Assembly (NCBI GenBank): GCA_910585285.1
Contig: CAJUDL010000070.1
Location: 1 to 13,085 of the forward strand
Reading direction: 5' to 3'
DNA from: an uncultured Muribaculaceae bacterium
GTDB lineage: Bacteria > Bacteroidota > Bacteroidia > Bacteroidales > Muribaculaceae
Length of the DNA stretch: 13,085 nucleotides
Below are positions 6,746-13,085 of this stretch, one piece after another. The notes under the pieces were generated by a model. That model ran no database searches, was not told where the DNA came from, and saw only the letters and a program-made list of their open reading frames with translations. How positions within the stretch are numbered: the stretch's first letter is position 1; each line of letters starts with the position of its first letter. The position numbers and the translations under genes are program-made.

Positions 6746-8119
6746 TCAATCATCACTTCTCTTGGCATTCCATACAAGTGCCGTCAGAATAACCGACAGG
6801 AATGCAGAACCGATCCAGAACCAGTTTACCATTGAGAAATCATAGACCTCTACCCCATTAACCATTGTCTTGTTTCCTTCGATCAGTATACCGTTCATCA
6901 CATCCTGCAAACCGGCTCCGAGATAGCTGGCGATTCCCACAACGCCGAGGGCTGCTCCGGCAGCCGCTTTGGGCGCGATGTCCACCGCCATGAGTCCACC
7001 GAGGAAACAAATCAGCACTCCGATACCCAAACCGAAAAGAACCATCGCAGTGACATCAAGCCAGAAATTCTCACCCGGCACCAACAAGAAGAGACACAGG
7101 GCGACAGTGTTCATCAATCCTGCTACAAGCGCGGGGACATTTCGCGAACCATTGAAAATTTTATCAGAAATAAAACCTGATGCCACTGTGCCGACGATGC
7201 CACACACTGAACTTATCGAAATGATAAGACTCGCATCCAGAGTGGTGTAACCTTTCTGAGCCTCTAAGTAAAAGACTCCCCAGGAATTGACTGCATAACG
7301 GCTGATATACATGAATGCCGAGCCGAGGGCGAGGAGCCAGATTGCAGGATTTCTCAACACTGCTTTCTGTGCCTTATTGAAATCATCTGTCTCTACCTTC
7401 TTTGACTTCTCGGCAGTAGCCGTGTCCTGATTCAGAAGGAAACCCTGACTCTGTGGAGTGTCGCGCATGAAGAGCAGCAACATTCCAAACCCCAAGATAC
7501 CGATGATGCCGGCTCCTATCATGCCGGAACGCCATCCTGCCCAGCTTACGAGAGCGGCAACAGTGATGAAGGTCACAGCCTCGCCTATGTTGTGGCTCGC
7601 ACTCCATATACCGTAATATGTACCGCGGTCCTTGTTGTCATACCATCTGTTGAGTGAAACCACTCCGGCGGGAGCACCCATCGACTGGAACCAGCCGTTA
7701 AGACCCCACAAAATCGCAAACACGATAAACATACTCGAAAAACCAAGCAGAAGATTCACGATGGCGGTAAGCAGAAGTCCGGTAGCCATAAACCTCCTGG
7801 CGTTACACCGGTCGGCAAGGAATCCATTCGCCATCTTTCCGACGGCATAGACAAAAAAGAGACACGATCCGATGATACCGAGTTCTGTTTCGGTGAAAAG
7901 ACCATTCTCCACGATAGGTTTGCGCACGATATTCATGCTCAGTCGACACACGTAATAAAGCGCATATCCGCAGGTAGCGGAGATGAACGTTGCGAGACGT
8001 ATGCGGTTGAACCGGTCCTTGGGAGTGGTGCTGTCATAATCAGGCGCGGAGATGCTGTAGAAATCAATCACGCGCTGCAATATATTTCGTTTCGGCTTTG
8101 CCGTTTCAATCATTTCCAT
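6746..8119 (-). CDS. glpT: Organophosphate:phosphate antiporter (GlpT/UhpC type MFS)
   Basis: 457 residues with about 12 hydrophobic segments from residue 42 on and a central cytoplasmic loop near 220-255. It belongs to the organophosphate/phosphate antiporter branch of the major facilitator family, which imports glycerol-3-phosphate or hexose phosphates in exchange for phosphate across the inner membrane. Residues that bind phosphate in E. coli GlpT have counterparts: Arg59 in YYVCRLSMN (GlpT Arg45), His176 in SASHNIGEA (His165) and Arg274 in ISRYAVNSWG (Arg269). The family signature NGWFQSMGAP...RWYDNKDRGTYYGIW is present at 141-172. The gene upstream encodes a phosphodiesterase that releases glycerol-3-phosphate, which favours that substrate; a sugar-phosphate transporter remains possible. 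The start is one of two near ATGs (residues 1 and 3). The 106-base leader contains a long stem-loop. Confidence 0.88.
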   Translation of the reverse strand: MEMIETAKPKRNILQRVIDFYSISAPDYDSTTPKDRFNRIRLATFISATCGYALYYVCRLSMNIVRKPIVENGLFTETELGIIGSCLFFVYAVGKMANGFLADRCNARRFMATGLLLTAIVNLLLGFSSMFIVFAILWGLNGWFQSMGAPAGVVSLNRWYDNKDRGTYYGIWSASHNIGEAVTFITVAALVSWAGWRSGMIGAGIIGILGFGMLLLFMRDTPQSQGFLLNQDTATAEKSKKVETDDFNKAQKAVLRNPAIWLLALGSAFMYISRYAVNSWGVFYLEAQKGYTTLDASLIISISSVCGIVGTVASGFISDKIFNGSRNVPALVAGLMNTVALCLFLLVPGENFWLDVTAMVLFGLGIGVLICFLGGLMAVDIAPKAAAGAALGVVGIASYLGAGLQDVMNGILIEGNKTMVNGVEVYDFSMVNWFWIGSAFLSVILTALVWNAKRSDD

Positions 8120-8131
8120 ATATGTGAGGTT

Positions 8132-8213
8132 TTAGGCGTTAGGCATTAGGCTTTAGGCTTTAGAACCATTCGGCGAAGCTTCTAACGCCTAAAGCCTAAA
8201 ACCTAATGCCTTA
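8132..8213. repeat. Inverted array of 7-base TTAGGCN units forming a long hairpin
   Basis: The left arm has four tandem heptamers, TTAGGCG, TTAGGCA, TTAGGCT and TTAGGCT (8132-8159), then TTAGAA. After a 14-base loop the right arm has TTCTAA and the reverse-complement units CGCCTAA, AGCCTAA, AACCTAA and TGCCTTA (8186-8213). The arms pair over roughly 31-34 bases with a few mismatches. It fills most of the gap between the phosphodiesterase and transporter genes and would form a strong hairpin in their shared transcript. No T-run follows on the minus strand, so an mRNA-stability or attenuation role is more likely than simple termination. The tandem units could shift in number by slippage. Confidence 0.8.
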
Positions 8214-8225
8214 TAATATTATTAA

Positions 8226-9203
8226 TTACTCGTGAAGATTTCGTTTCCGCAAATAATCCAACACCATTGCGGGGCGATCAGTTTGGATAATATTGCAACC
8301 GAGTTTATCAATCAGAAAACCGTATCCGTCATTGATATCAACCATGGCGGCATCATCGTCATGACCTCCTGCCATTGTGTCCCACAGGCAGTTGTACCAA
8401 ATCAATGCCTTTCCCTTCATATCTTTTTTAAGTTGGAACGGCAGTTTATTATTATCTGTTGCGTAAAGCAATTCGAAAGCGCAAGGGTTAAGAACGGCAA
8501 GATGATCTGCGATTTCTTCCTTTGCTGCTTTCTGATCAGCTTTCATCTTTTTCTTCGAAACTTCTTTAAGTTCTGTGTATTTTCCATCGCGGATTCTTTT
8601 GTATGCCTTCTGGTCGTCAAGATGCACAATTGGCATATACAGTATCTCGTTGAGATAATCGCCATAGAGTTCTTTTACCTCTGCCGCAGGCTTACGTCCT
8701 TTCATTATCAGCTGACGTTCCGTGCCTGTCTTTTTCGCAAGGTCATGCACAAGGTCAAAATAACGGTCAGCCTTGTCAAGGTTAAGCATCACGCGCCCTT
8801 TCGCTAGGGTAAGCACTTCTTCAAGGGTAGGCACTTTGTGACGCGTATATATACCGGCACCGTTTTTCAGTCTCAGATCTTTTATATCGGCATAATTGGT
8901 TTCTGAGATTTTTCCTTTGCCCGTAGTAGTGCGGTCAAGTTTTGGATCGTGCATGATTATCAGCACGCTGTCTTTGGTGAGCTGGAGATCCACCTCCACA
9001 ATATCCACTCCCATCTCAATCACACTGTTGATGGCGGGAAGAGAGTTTTCGGGCCAGTTGCGCCAGTCGGCGCGGTGAGAGGCGACAAACACTTTCGAGG
9101 TGTCGCGCGACAAAAGTCTTTCACGGATCTCTTCAGATCTTGTTTTCGACAACATCGGCAGGCAGCAAAGCAACAGAATGCCGATTGACAGAATCTTTTT
9201 CAT
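8226..9203 (-). CDS. Exported glycerophosphodiester phosphodiesterase
   Basis: 325 residues. It hydrolyses glycerophosphodiesters from phospholipid turnover to glycerol-3-phosphate and an alcohol. A signal peptide is clear (MKKILSIGILLLCCLPMLSK), so it acts in the periplasm; LLLCC is not a proper lipobox, so a lipoprotein is less likely. GDPD-family active-site features appear in order: His43-Arg44 in SHRADW (usually HRG), Glu52 in WPENSLPA, Glu70 and Asp72 in VEVDLQLTKD, and His85 in IMHDPKLDRTTTGKG. A Lys/Glu-rich insert spans about residues 205-235, and the usual QTDRP ending is present. The gene lies immediately upstream of the organophosphate antiporter in the same direction, so hydrolysis and uptake probably run as one pathway. 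It is comparable to GlpQ in function. Confidence 0.92.
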   Translation of the reverse strand: MKKILSIGILLLCCLPMLSKTRSEEIRERLLSRDTSKVFVASHRADWRNWPENSLPAINSVIEMGVDIVEVDLQLTKDSVLIIMHDPKLDRTTTGKGKISETNYADIKDLRLKNGAGIYTRHKVPTLEEVLTLAKGRVMLNLDKADRYFDLVHDLAKKTGTERQLIMKGRKPAAEVKELYGDYLNEILYMPIVHLDDQKAYKRIRDGKYTELKEVSKKKMKADQKAAKEEIADHLAVLNPCAFELLYATDNNKLPFQLKKDMKGKALIWYNCLWDTMAGGHDDDAAMVDINDGYGFLIDKLGCNIIQTDRPAMVLDYLRKRNLHE

Positions 9204-9270
9204 GATGTATAGGTTAGTTGCATAAGTAAGTGTTGGGAATTAGCTTATATTAAATTTTAGGAGATTTTGA

Positions 9271-9338
9271 GATGATTTCTTGATTTCGAAGAAGGAGCAT
9301 AACGGGTTATGTGACTGATAAGAAGTCAAGAAAGCATC
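9271..9338. repeat. 68-base concentric palindrome with nested inner hairpin
   Basis: The outer arms GATGATTTCTTGATTTC (9271-9287) and GAAGTCAAGAAAGCATC (9322-9338) are complementary at 15 of 17 positions, one mismatch being a G-U wobble in plus-strand RNA. The inner arms CATAAC (9298-9303) and GTTATG (9306-9311) are perfect. Both share the same symmetry axis at 9304.5, separated by symmetric 10-base non-pairing stretches. No T-run follows, so it is not a terminator. Confidence 0.7.
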
Positions 9339-9446
9339 CAAAAGATTCAAAATTTAAATAAGCAAAACAATTAATTATTATAAACTAATTTTCAATACTT
9401 ACTTATAGGTTTTGGTATTATATCAAACCAATTTCGTTTTGTGTCG

Positions 9447-9477
9447 CAAATATACTAAATTACTTTCGTTTTTGAAA
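9447..9477 (-). promoter_or_regulatory. Candidate promoter for the phosphodiesterase-transporter unit
   Basis: On the minus strand TATATTTG (9454-9447) matches TAnnTTTG fully. TTTC lies 19 bases upstream (9477-9474), a three-of-four match to TTTG. It is the only full -7 match in this gap on that strand. It overlaps the -33 region of the oppositely directed queG promoter, so the two may interfere. Confidence 0.4.
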
Positions 9478-9502
9478 AATATAATAGAATTTATTAACTT
9501 TA
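9471..9502 (+). promoter_or_regulatory. Bacteroidetes-type promoter for queG
   Basis: TTTG (9471-9474), a 20-base spacer, then TAACTTTA (9495-9502), seven of eight against TAnnTTTG. Transcription would start about 9508-9510, right at the queG ATG, implying a leaderless or nearly leaderless message, or a downstream start codon. Confidence 0.55.
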
Positions 9503-9509
9503 CATCCAT

Positions 9510-10502
9510 ATGAAAGATGGAGAGGCATATATCACCGGGACGTTGAAGGAGGAAATCCGGAGCATACTGACAGCTTCGGGGGCATGCGCTGTGGGCTTTG
9601 CAAAAGCCGGACCCGTGGATTCTTCGGAATGGGATAGATTCGGCGAATGGCTCTCGCGCGGTGACAATGGGGGAATGGAATATATGCACAATTATCCTGA
9701 TCTGCGCCGCGATCCTCGCCTTCTACTTGAAGGCGCCAAAACCGTGATTTCTCTCGCATTCTCCTATAATCCGGCAAAGTGGAGACACAAAGATTCGGGC
9801 AATATTGCCGCCTATGCCTATGGCAAAGACTATCATAAGGAACTCCGGCGAATCCTAAAACCTGCTGTCAGAGAAATCTCGGGTAAATTCCCTGAAGCGC
9901 ATTTCCGCATCTGCGTGGATTCCGCACCGATTCTTGAGCGATACTGGGCACAGAAAGCCGGTATCGGAATAAAAGGCGATAACGGTGCGTTGATTATCCC
10001 GGGATTCGGAAGCTTCATCTTTCTTGTGGAAATAATCACCGACCTTGCAATCGAGCCGGACGCTCCTGCCTCGGGCGATTGCGGACATTGCGGGACATGT
10101 CGCCGCGCGTGCCCCGGCAACGCTATCGGGGAAAACGGCACCATAGATTGCCGCCGCTGCATATCATATCTTACTATCGAACATCGGGGCGAATGGACTC
10201 TTCCGGAGTCAGTAGCGACGATGCAGACCGCCGAAGGTCGCAACACCATCTACGGCTGCGACATCTGTCTGCGGGTGTGTCCTCACAACCGCGGAGTGTC
10301 TCCCTCACCAATCCAGGCATTCACCCCTTCCGAGAAAATGCTTTCAATCACAGCCACTGACATCCAATCACTTAAGAATGATGAGGATTTGCGCTCGCTG
10401 CTGCCATCATCAACCATGAGCCGCGCCGGGATTGAAGGTTTACTCCGCAATGTCGGTTTCTCCGGCAGTCTCGGAATTGAGGAAAGCCCTCGAAACAGGT
10501 AA
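9510..10502 (+). CDS. queG: Epoxyqueuosine reductase QueG
   Basis: 330 residues. It catalyses the last step of queuosine tRNA modification, reducing epoxyqueuosine to queuosine with cobalamin and two 4Fe-4S clusters in the cytoplasm. The N-terminal cobalamin-binding domain carries the SVDSAPILER-like motif (here CVDSAPILER, Asp137 as the expected catalytic acid). The cluster cysteines are Cys191, 194, 197, 201 (CGHCGTCRRACP) and Cys217 with Cys250, 253, 257 (GCDICLRVCPHN). The IDCRRCISYLTIEHRG block is diagnostic. The C-terminal HEAT-like domain of longer QueG proteins is missing, as in many family members. The ATG at 9510 sits almost on the predicted transcription start; a TTG at residue 11-12 is a possible alternative. 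The last 63 bases overlap the opposing FAD-oxidoreductase gene. Confidence 0.94.
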   Translation: MKDGEAYITGTLKEEIRSILTASGACAVGFAKAGPVDSSEWDRFGEWLSRGDNGGMEYMHNYPDLRRDPRLLLEGAKTVISLAFSYNPAKWRHKDSGNIAAYAYGKDYHKELRRILKPAVREISGKFPEAHFRICVDSAPILERYWAQKAGIGIKGDNGALIIPGFGSFIFLVEIITDLAIEPDAPASGDCGHCGTCRRACPGNAIGENGTIDCRRCISYLTIEHRGEWTLPESVATMQTAEGRNTIYGCDICLRVCPHNRGVSPSPIQAFTPSEKMLSITATDIQSLKNDEDLRSLLPSSTMSRAGIEGLLRNVGFSGSLGIEESPRNR

Positions 10503-12383
10503 CAATCGTTTGGCTCGATTGAAATTCTGGTTATCCGGAAGTGTTGAAGCATCCTTACCGGCACCCGCCTGCATCATGGATTTCAATTCAGGAAGATATT
10601 TCTGATAGACACCGCGAGGCAACACGTTGTGTTTATGGCATAATGATGCCGCCATACCCACAACCTCTCCCATCATTCCGGTGGTGCGCATCACGCGCAC
10701 TGTCCCTAACGCTACATGCGTGACACTGATATCGCGTCCCGCCATGAAGAGATTGTCGACATTGCGTGAATAGAGACATCTATAAGGGACAGCGTAGGGA
10801 TAGATGCAACGATGCACAGTCTGCGCCTTAAACTCCTTGTCGGGGAATCGCCGTGAGTTTATAGTGTCGGGGAAATGAAGGTCGATGCTCCAGCTTGTTG
10901 CAAAAGAGGCATCCTCATGACATACGTTCTTGTCAATATCATCTTGTTTCAGAATATAATCGCCGAGGAGTCGACGCGATTCCCTTTTTCCTCCGATATA
11001 TGCCACCCAACCCAGCGATCGATCAGCATATTCAGAATCCTTGAGATTGTTTTTAAGGTAACTCCAGTTGGCATACACCACCGCCAAACCATAATCCCTG
11101 ACCCTCTCAGCTTCGGTCAACTGATTCCGGTTCATGCCGGTTTCCCATTGCCAATCGCCTTTCTTCACTCTCTCGCAGGTTGAATCATTGAAGTTGATGC
11201 CATAACGGAATTCAGGGAATTTGCTGTTTTTAGATCCTTTATCTTTTATGGAATACCATTGCACTGACGTTCCCATCACTATTGAGTCTGCCACTTCGGG
11301 AGCAAGACTCTCGCCAAACTCATCCCTTGCCTCGCGCCCCATCCGGAAATCTGCGCCCGCAAGATATCCGACAGTGCCATCGCCGGTGCAATCAGCGAAA
11401 AGCGGCGCACGAAGAATTATCTCCCTCGCATTCTCTATATTCTCTACAACTACTTGCGAAATCTTACCGTTTTCGCTCTTTACACCTGTTGCACGGAATG
11501 AAGGGAAATAAGTTATATTCTCCTCTCCCTTTATAAATTCCTCCTTCTTTCCGTCTTCATAAAACTCCGCAGGTTTGGCGTTCCCTTTCCGTGAATGTCC
11601 GAATTCCCGGATCATGCGTCCCAGACCTTTGTTGGGACCGATTTCCGAATATCCGCCAAGATGCACACGCACATCAGAACTGTTATTACCACCCAGTACC
11701 GGACGATCGTTGACAAGTGCCGTTTTCAAACCGTTACGCGCTGCGGTCACAGCCGCACACATACCGGCAATTCCACCACCTATAACCACGAAATCGAATT
11801 CTCTGATCTCGGGTGCAACCTTATCCTTCCCTTGTGCCTTGCGTCTTAAAGTCTTCAAAGCCTCCCCATCATTCGGGAGAACGGGATTCTTTTCTTTTGT
11901 CAACACTATTGCGTCACATCTACCATTGAACCCAGTCAGATCATGGAGAGCCACCGTTGCCTCGCCTCTCTTGAGCGTTACATTCCCGGCTTTCTGCCAT
12001 TCCCAGCCATTCCCCTTATGTCCGACAACGTTCTGAAGAGCCTTGCCGTTGACCATAACTTTGAATTTGCCGGGACCATCCCCTTTGTGCCAGGGAGATG
12101 TCCAGTTATAAGTGCGGACATATACGTTATAATTGCCGGCATCGGGAACTACTACTTTCGCAATAGCATCCTGCACGGGTTTGCCCATGCCGTGAGCCAT
12201 AATATAAGGAGAACCCATCAGATCCATATATTGCTGATCCACAACCCAACCACCTTTCTCCGCGAATGATTCAGCCTCTATCCACATCTCGGGATTTACA
12301 CTTTCCGACGAAGCGGATCCCTTTGCCACCACAGTCGATAGCAAGACTACCAACAGCACAATTGTATTTGTCATTATTCTCAT
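10440..12383 (-). CDS. Secreted FAD-dependent oxidoreductase with N-terminal carbohydrate-binding-like domain
   Basis: 647 residues from the ATG at 12383. An upstream in-frame GTG at 12404 would add seven residues but falls on the promoter, and the ATG leaves a proper signal peptide (MRIMTNTIVLLVVLLSTVVA). About residues 33-165 form a beta-sandwich resembling the golvesin/xanthan-lyase-type domain (WIEAESFAEKGGWVVDQQY, then NYNVYVRTYNW). From about 196 an FAD_oxidored (PF12831-type) domain follows, with the dinucleotide fold VVIGGGIAGMCAA (Gly202-207), NNSSDVRVHLGG, DCTGDGTVGYLAGA and a C-terminal NLFMAGRDISVTHVALGTVRVM FAD block. Such proteins are frequent in Bacteroidetes polysaccharide loci; the substrate is not established, and oxidation of a sugar or sugar acid is an inference. 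It is divergent from a secreted esterase-like hydrolase, which supports a glycan role. The 3' end overlaps queG by 63 bases. Confidence 0.86.
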   Translation of the reverse strand: MRIMTNTIVLLVVLLSTVVAKGSASSESVNPEMWIEAESFAEKGGWVVDQQYMDLMGSPYIMAHGMGKPVQDAIAKVVVPDAGNYNVYVRTYNWTSPWHKGDGPGKFKVMVNGKALQNVVGHKGNGWEWQKAGNVTLKRGEATVALHDLTGFNGRCDAIVLTKEKNPVLPNDGEALKTLRRKAQGKDKVAPEIREFDFVVIGGGIAGMCAAVTAARNGLKTALVNDRPVLGGNNSSDVRVHLGGYSEIGPNKGLGRMIREFGHSRKGNAKPAEFYEDGKKEEFIKGEENITYFPSFRATGVKSENGKISQVVVENIENAREIILRAPLFADCTGDGTVGYLAGADFRMGREARDEFGESLAPEVADSIVMGTSVQWYSIKDKGSKNSKFPEFRYGINFNDSTCERVKKGDWQWETGMNRNQLTEAERVRDYGLAVVYANWSYLKNNLKDSEYADRSLGWVAYIGGKRESRRLLGDYILKQDDIDKNVCHEDASFATSWSIDLHFPDTINSRRFPDKEFKAQTVHRCIYPYAVPYRCLYSRNVDNLFMAGRDISVTHVALGTVRVMRTTGMMGEVVGMAASLCHKHNVLPRGVYQKYLPELKSMMQAGAGKDASTLPDNQNFNRAKRLLPVSRAFLNSETAGETDIAE

Positions 12384-12403
12384 GATGTTTTCACTTTCTG
12401 CCA

Positions 12404-12411
12404 CAAAGATA
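12404..12411 (-). promoter_or_regulatory. Candidate -7 element for the FAD-oxidoreductase gene
   Basis: TATCTTTG on the minus strand is a full match to TAnnTTTG, placing the start near 12397 and leaving a leader of about 14 bases to the ATG. No TTTG is found at the -33 spacing, which fits a promoter that depends on an activator. The palindrome at 12454-12473 lies about 65 bases upstream of that start. Confidence 0.45.
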
Positions 12412-12453
12412 CACCTGCATTAAAGCTTTTCCATCATCCATTTCGAAAAAAAT

Positions 12454-12473
12454 TAACGGGAACGTTCCCATTA
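12454..12473. promoter_or_regulatory. LacI-type operator GGGAACGTTCCC
   Basis: The 12-base core GGGAACGTTCCC (12458-12469) is a perfect palindrome with the central CG typical of LacI/GalR operators. The symmetry extends to 20 bases, TAACGGGAACGTTCCCATTA, with one mismatched pair. It lies in the shared control region, closer to the FAD-oxidoreductase promoter. No LacI-family regulator gene is in the window. Confidence 0.6.
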
Positions 12474-12524
12474 TCGAACATCACCTTTTACTTTTTCCCT
12501 TCACAAAGTTGCTTCTTCCCTTAA

Positions 12525-12557
12525 TAAGAAAAATAATTGTAGTATTTATTTTTCTTA
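12525..12557. promoter_or_regulatory. Perfect 12-base inverted repeat at the hydrolase promoter
   Basis: TAAGAAAAATAA (12525-12536) and TTATTTTTCTTA (12546-12557) are exact inverted copies with a 9-base spacer. The centre (12541) lies about 46 bases before the predicted hydrolase transcription start and overlaps its weak -33 region, a position typical of an activator or repressor site. Low base complexity raises the chance of coincidence. Confidence 0.45.
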
Positions 12558-12580
12558 CATACTTATTTTGATTAATTTTG
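12549..12580 (+). promoter_or_regulatory. Candidate promoter for the alpha/beta hydrolase gene
   Basis: TAATTTTG (12573-12580) matches TAnnTTTG fully. The -33 position at a 20-base spacing is TTTT (12549-12552), three of four. The start would be near 12587 with a leader of about 29 AT-rich bases before the ATG at 12616. Confidence 0.5.
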
Positions 12581-12615
12581 AAATATCATTTTAACAACTT
12601 CTAAAACTAAATCTA

Positions 12616-13085
12616 ATGAAACGAATCCTGACATTTGCTATTACAGCATTATTATTAGGTGTCGCAACCGCCGTTGCTGCAAAACCTATCAAAATTCCTC
12701 TTTGGGAAAATGGCGCACCCACCAAAAACGGGCATGAGAACACCCAAGAGACATGGAAAGGTCCCAAAGTCTACGAAACTTCCGTTCCGGAATTATGGAT
12801 CTATCCCGCCAAGAAACCCACGGGACAGGCTATAGTTTGCGCCCCCGGCGGCGGTTACAAGTATCTTTCCACCGAGAATGAAGGCACACTATTTGTGGAT
12901 TGGATGAACACTCAGGGTATAACTTTCGCGATCCTTAAATATCGCGTACCTAACACTCATTCGGAAGTGCCACTTGAAGATGGTCGTCGCGCAATGCAGA
13001 TTATGCGTGAGAAAGCAACCGAATACGGCTATAATCCGAATGAAGTCGGCATCATGGGATGTTCCGCAGGAGGTCATTTCGCCGC
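12616..13085 (+). CDS. Secreted alpha/beta hydrolase, acetyl-xylan-esterase-like, 3' end cut by window
   Basis: 156 complete codons are visible and the frame runs off the window end. A signal peptide is clear: MKRILTFAITALLLGVATAV followed by AAKP. Then comes the oxyanion-hole segment VCAPGGGYKYLS (Pro77-Gly80) and the nucleophile elbow GCSAGGH with Ser150 (codon 13063-13065), preceded by the typical EYGYNPNEVGIMG. This is the pattern of the BD-FAE/Axe-like carbohydrate esterases often annotated in Bacteroidetes as acetyl-xylan esterase or, misleadingly, xylanase. The Asp and His of the triad would lie beyond the window. It probably removes acetyl or similar ester groups from plant or host glycans in the periplasm or outside the cell. 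It is divergent from the FAD-oxidoreductase gene and shares its control region. Confidence 0.88.
   Translation, partial: MKRILTFAITALLLGVATAVAAKPIKIPLWENGAPTKNGHENTQETWKGPKVYETSVPELWIYPAKKPTGQAIVCAPGGGYKYLSTENEGTLFVDWMNTQGITFAILKYRVPNTHSEVPLEDGRRAMQIMREKATEYGYNPNEVGIMGCSAGGHFA

Larger units (their letters stand above)
9204..9509. other. Divergent intergenic region between the phosphodiesterase gene and queG
   Basis: 306 AT-rich bases without a credible reading frame. It holds a concentric imperfect palindrome (9271-9338) on the phosphodiesterase side and two overlapping, oppositely directed promoter candidates at the queG end (9447-9502). The stretch 9345-9445 is plain AT-rich DNA in which I see no further element. 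If the minus-strand promoter is correct, the phosphodiesterase message has a leader of about 235 bases that includes the palindrome. Confidence 0.7.

Noticed and set aside
8132..8213. CRISPR-like or telomere-like repeat array
   Set aside because: The units are 7 bases with no spacers and are arranged as two inverted arms, so this is a hairpin of simple repeats.
8232..8807. Plus-strand open frame of about 191 codons with hydrophobic stretches
   Set aside because: It lies wholly antisense to the phosphodiesterase gene, which has all its active-site motifs.
12384..12404. GTG at 12404 as the start of the FAD oxidoreductase
   Set aside because: It overlaps the best promoter element and adds charged residues before the signal peptide. 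The ATG at 12383 gives a normal signal peptide.

Overview
The window looks like a chromosomal stretch of a gut-type Bacteroidales bacterium. A Muribaculaceae-like origin is my guess, because no marker gene settles it. The support is gene content (anaerobic sulfatase maturase, FAD oxidoreductase with a carbohydrate-binding-like front domain, acetyl-xylan-esterase-like hydrolase, tricorn-type protease) and several promoters that fit the Bacteroidetes pattern TTTG, about 20 bases, TAnnTTTG. No tRNA, rRNA, CRISPR array or intact insertion sequence was seen.

Layout. Bases 1-3171 (+) hold the 3' part of a tricorn-like S41 protease, closed by a strong hairpin terminator. Bases 3274-4760 (-) are a HipB/HipA toxin-antitoxin pair with overlapping reading frames, read from its own promoter. 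Next to it, 4861-5034 (+), lies the C-terminal remnant of an AAA-type ATP-binding protein, a relic that marks this interval as an accessory or rearranged islet. Bases 5042-9203 (-) carry four genes in one direction. In transcription order they are a periplasmic glycerophosphodiester phosphodiesterase, an organophosphate/phosphate antiporter of the GlpT/UhpC type, an unrecognised 121-residue protein, and an anaerobic sulfatase-maturating radical SAM enzyme. The first two make a coherent path: phosphodiester cleavage outside the inner membrane, then sugar- or glycerol-phosphate import. The last two share a TAATG stop/start overlap and are probably translationally coupled. The intercistronic gaps hold two distinct stem-loops, one built of inverted 7-base repeats.

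Bases 9204-9509 are a 306-base divergent intergenic region with overlapping opposite promoters and a 68-base concentric palindrome. Bases 9510-10502 (+) encode epoxyqueuosine reductase QueG. Its 3' end overlaps by 63 bases the 3' end of the opposing FAD oxidoreductase gene (10440-12383, -). That gene is divergent from a secreted alpha/beta hydrolase (12616 to the window end, +). Their shared 232-base control region holds a LacI-type palindrome GGGAACGTTCCC and a separate perfect 12-base inverted repeat at the hydrolase promoter. The pair looks like the edge of a carbohydrate-utilisation locus.

Most of this is recognisable biology. The parts that merit a second look are the small protein coupled to the sulfatase maturase, the palindromic elements, the ATPase relic beside hipBA, and the double-operator control region at the right end.
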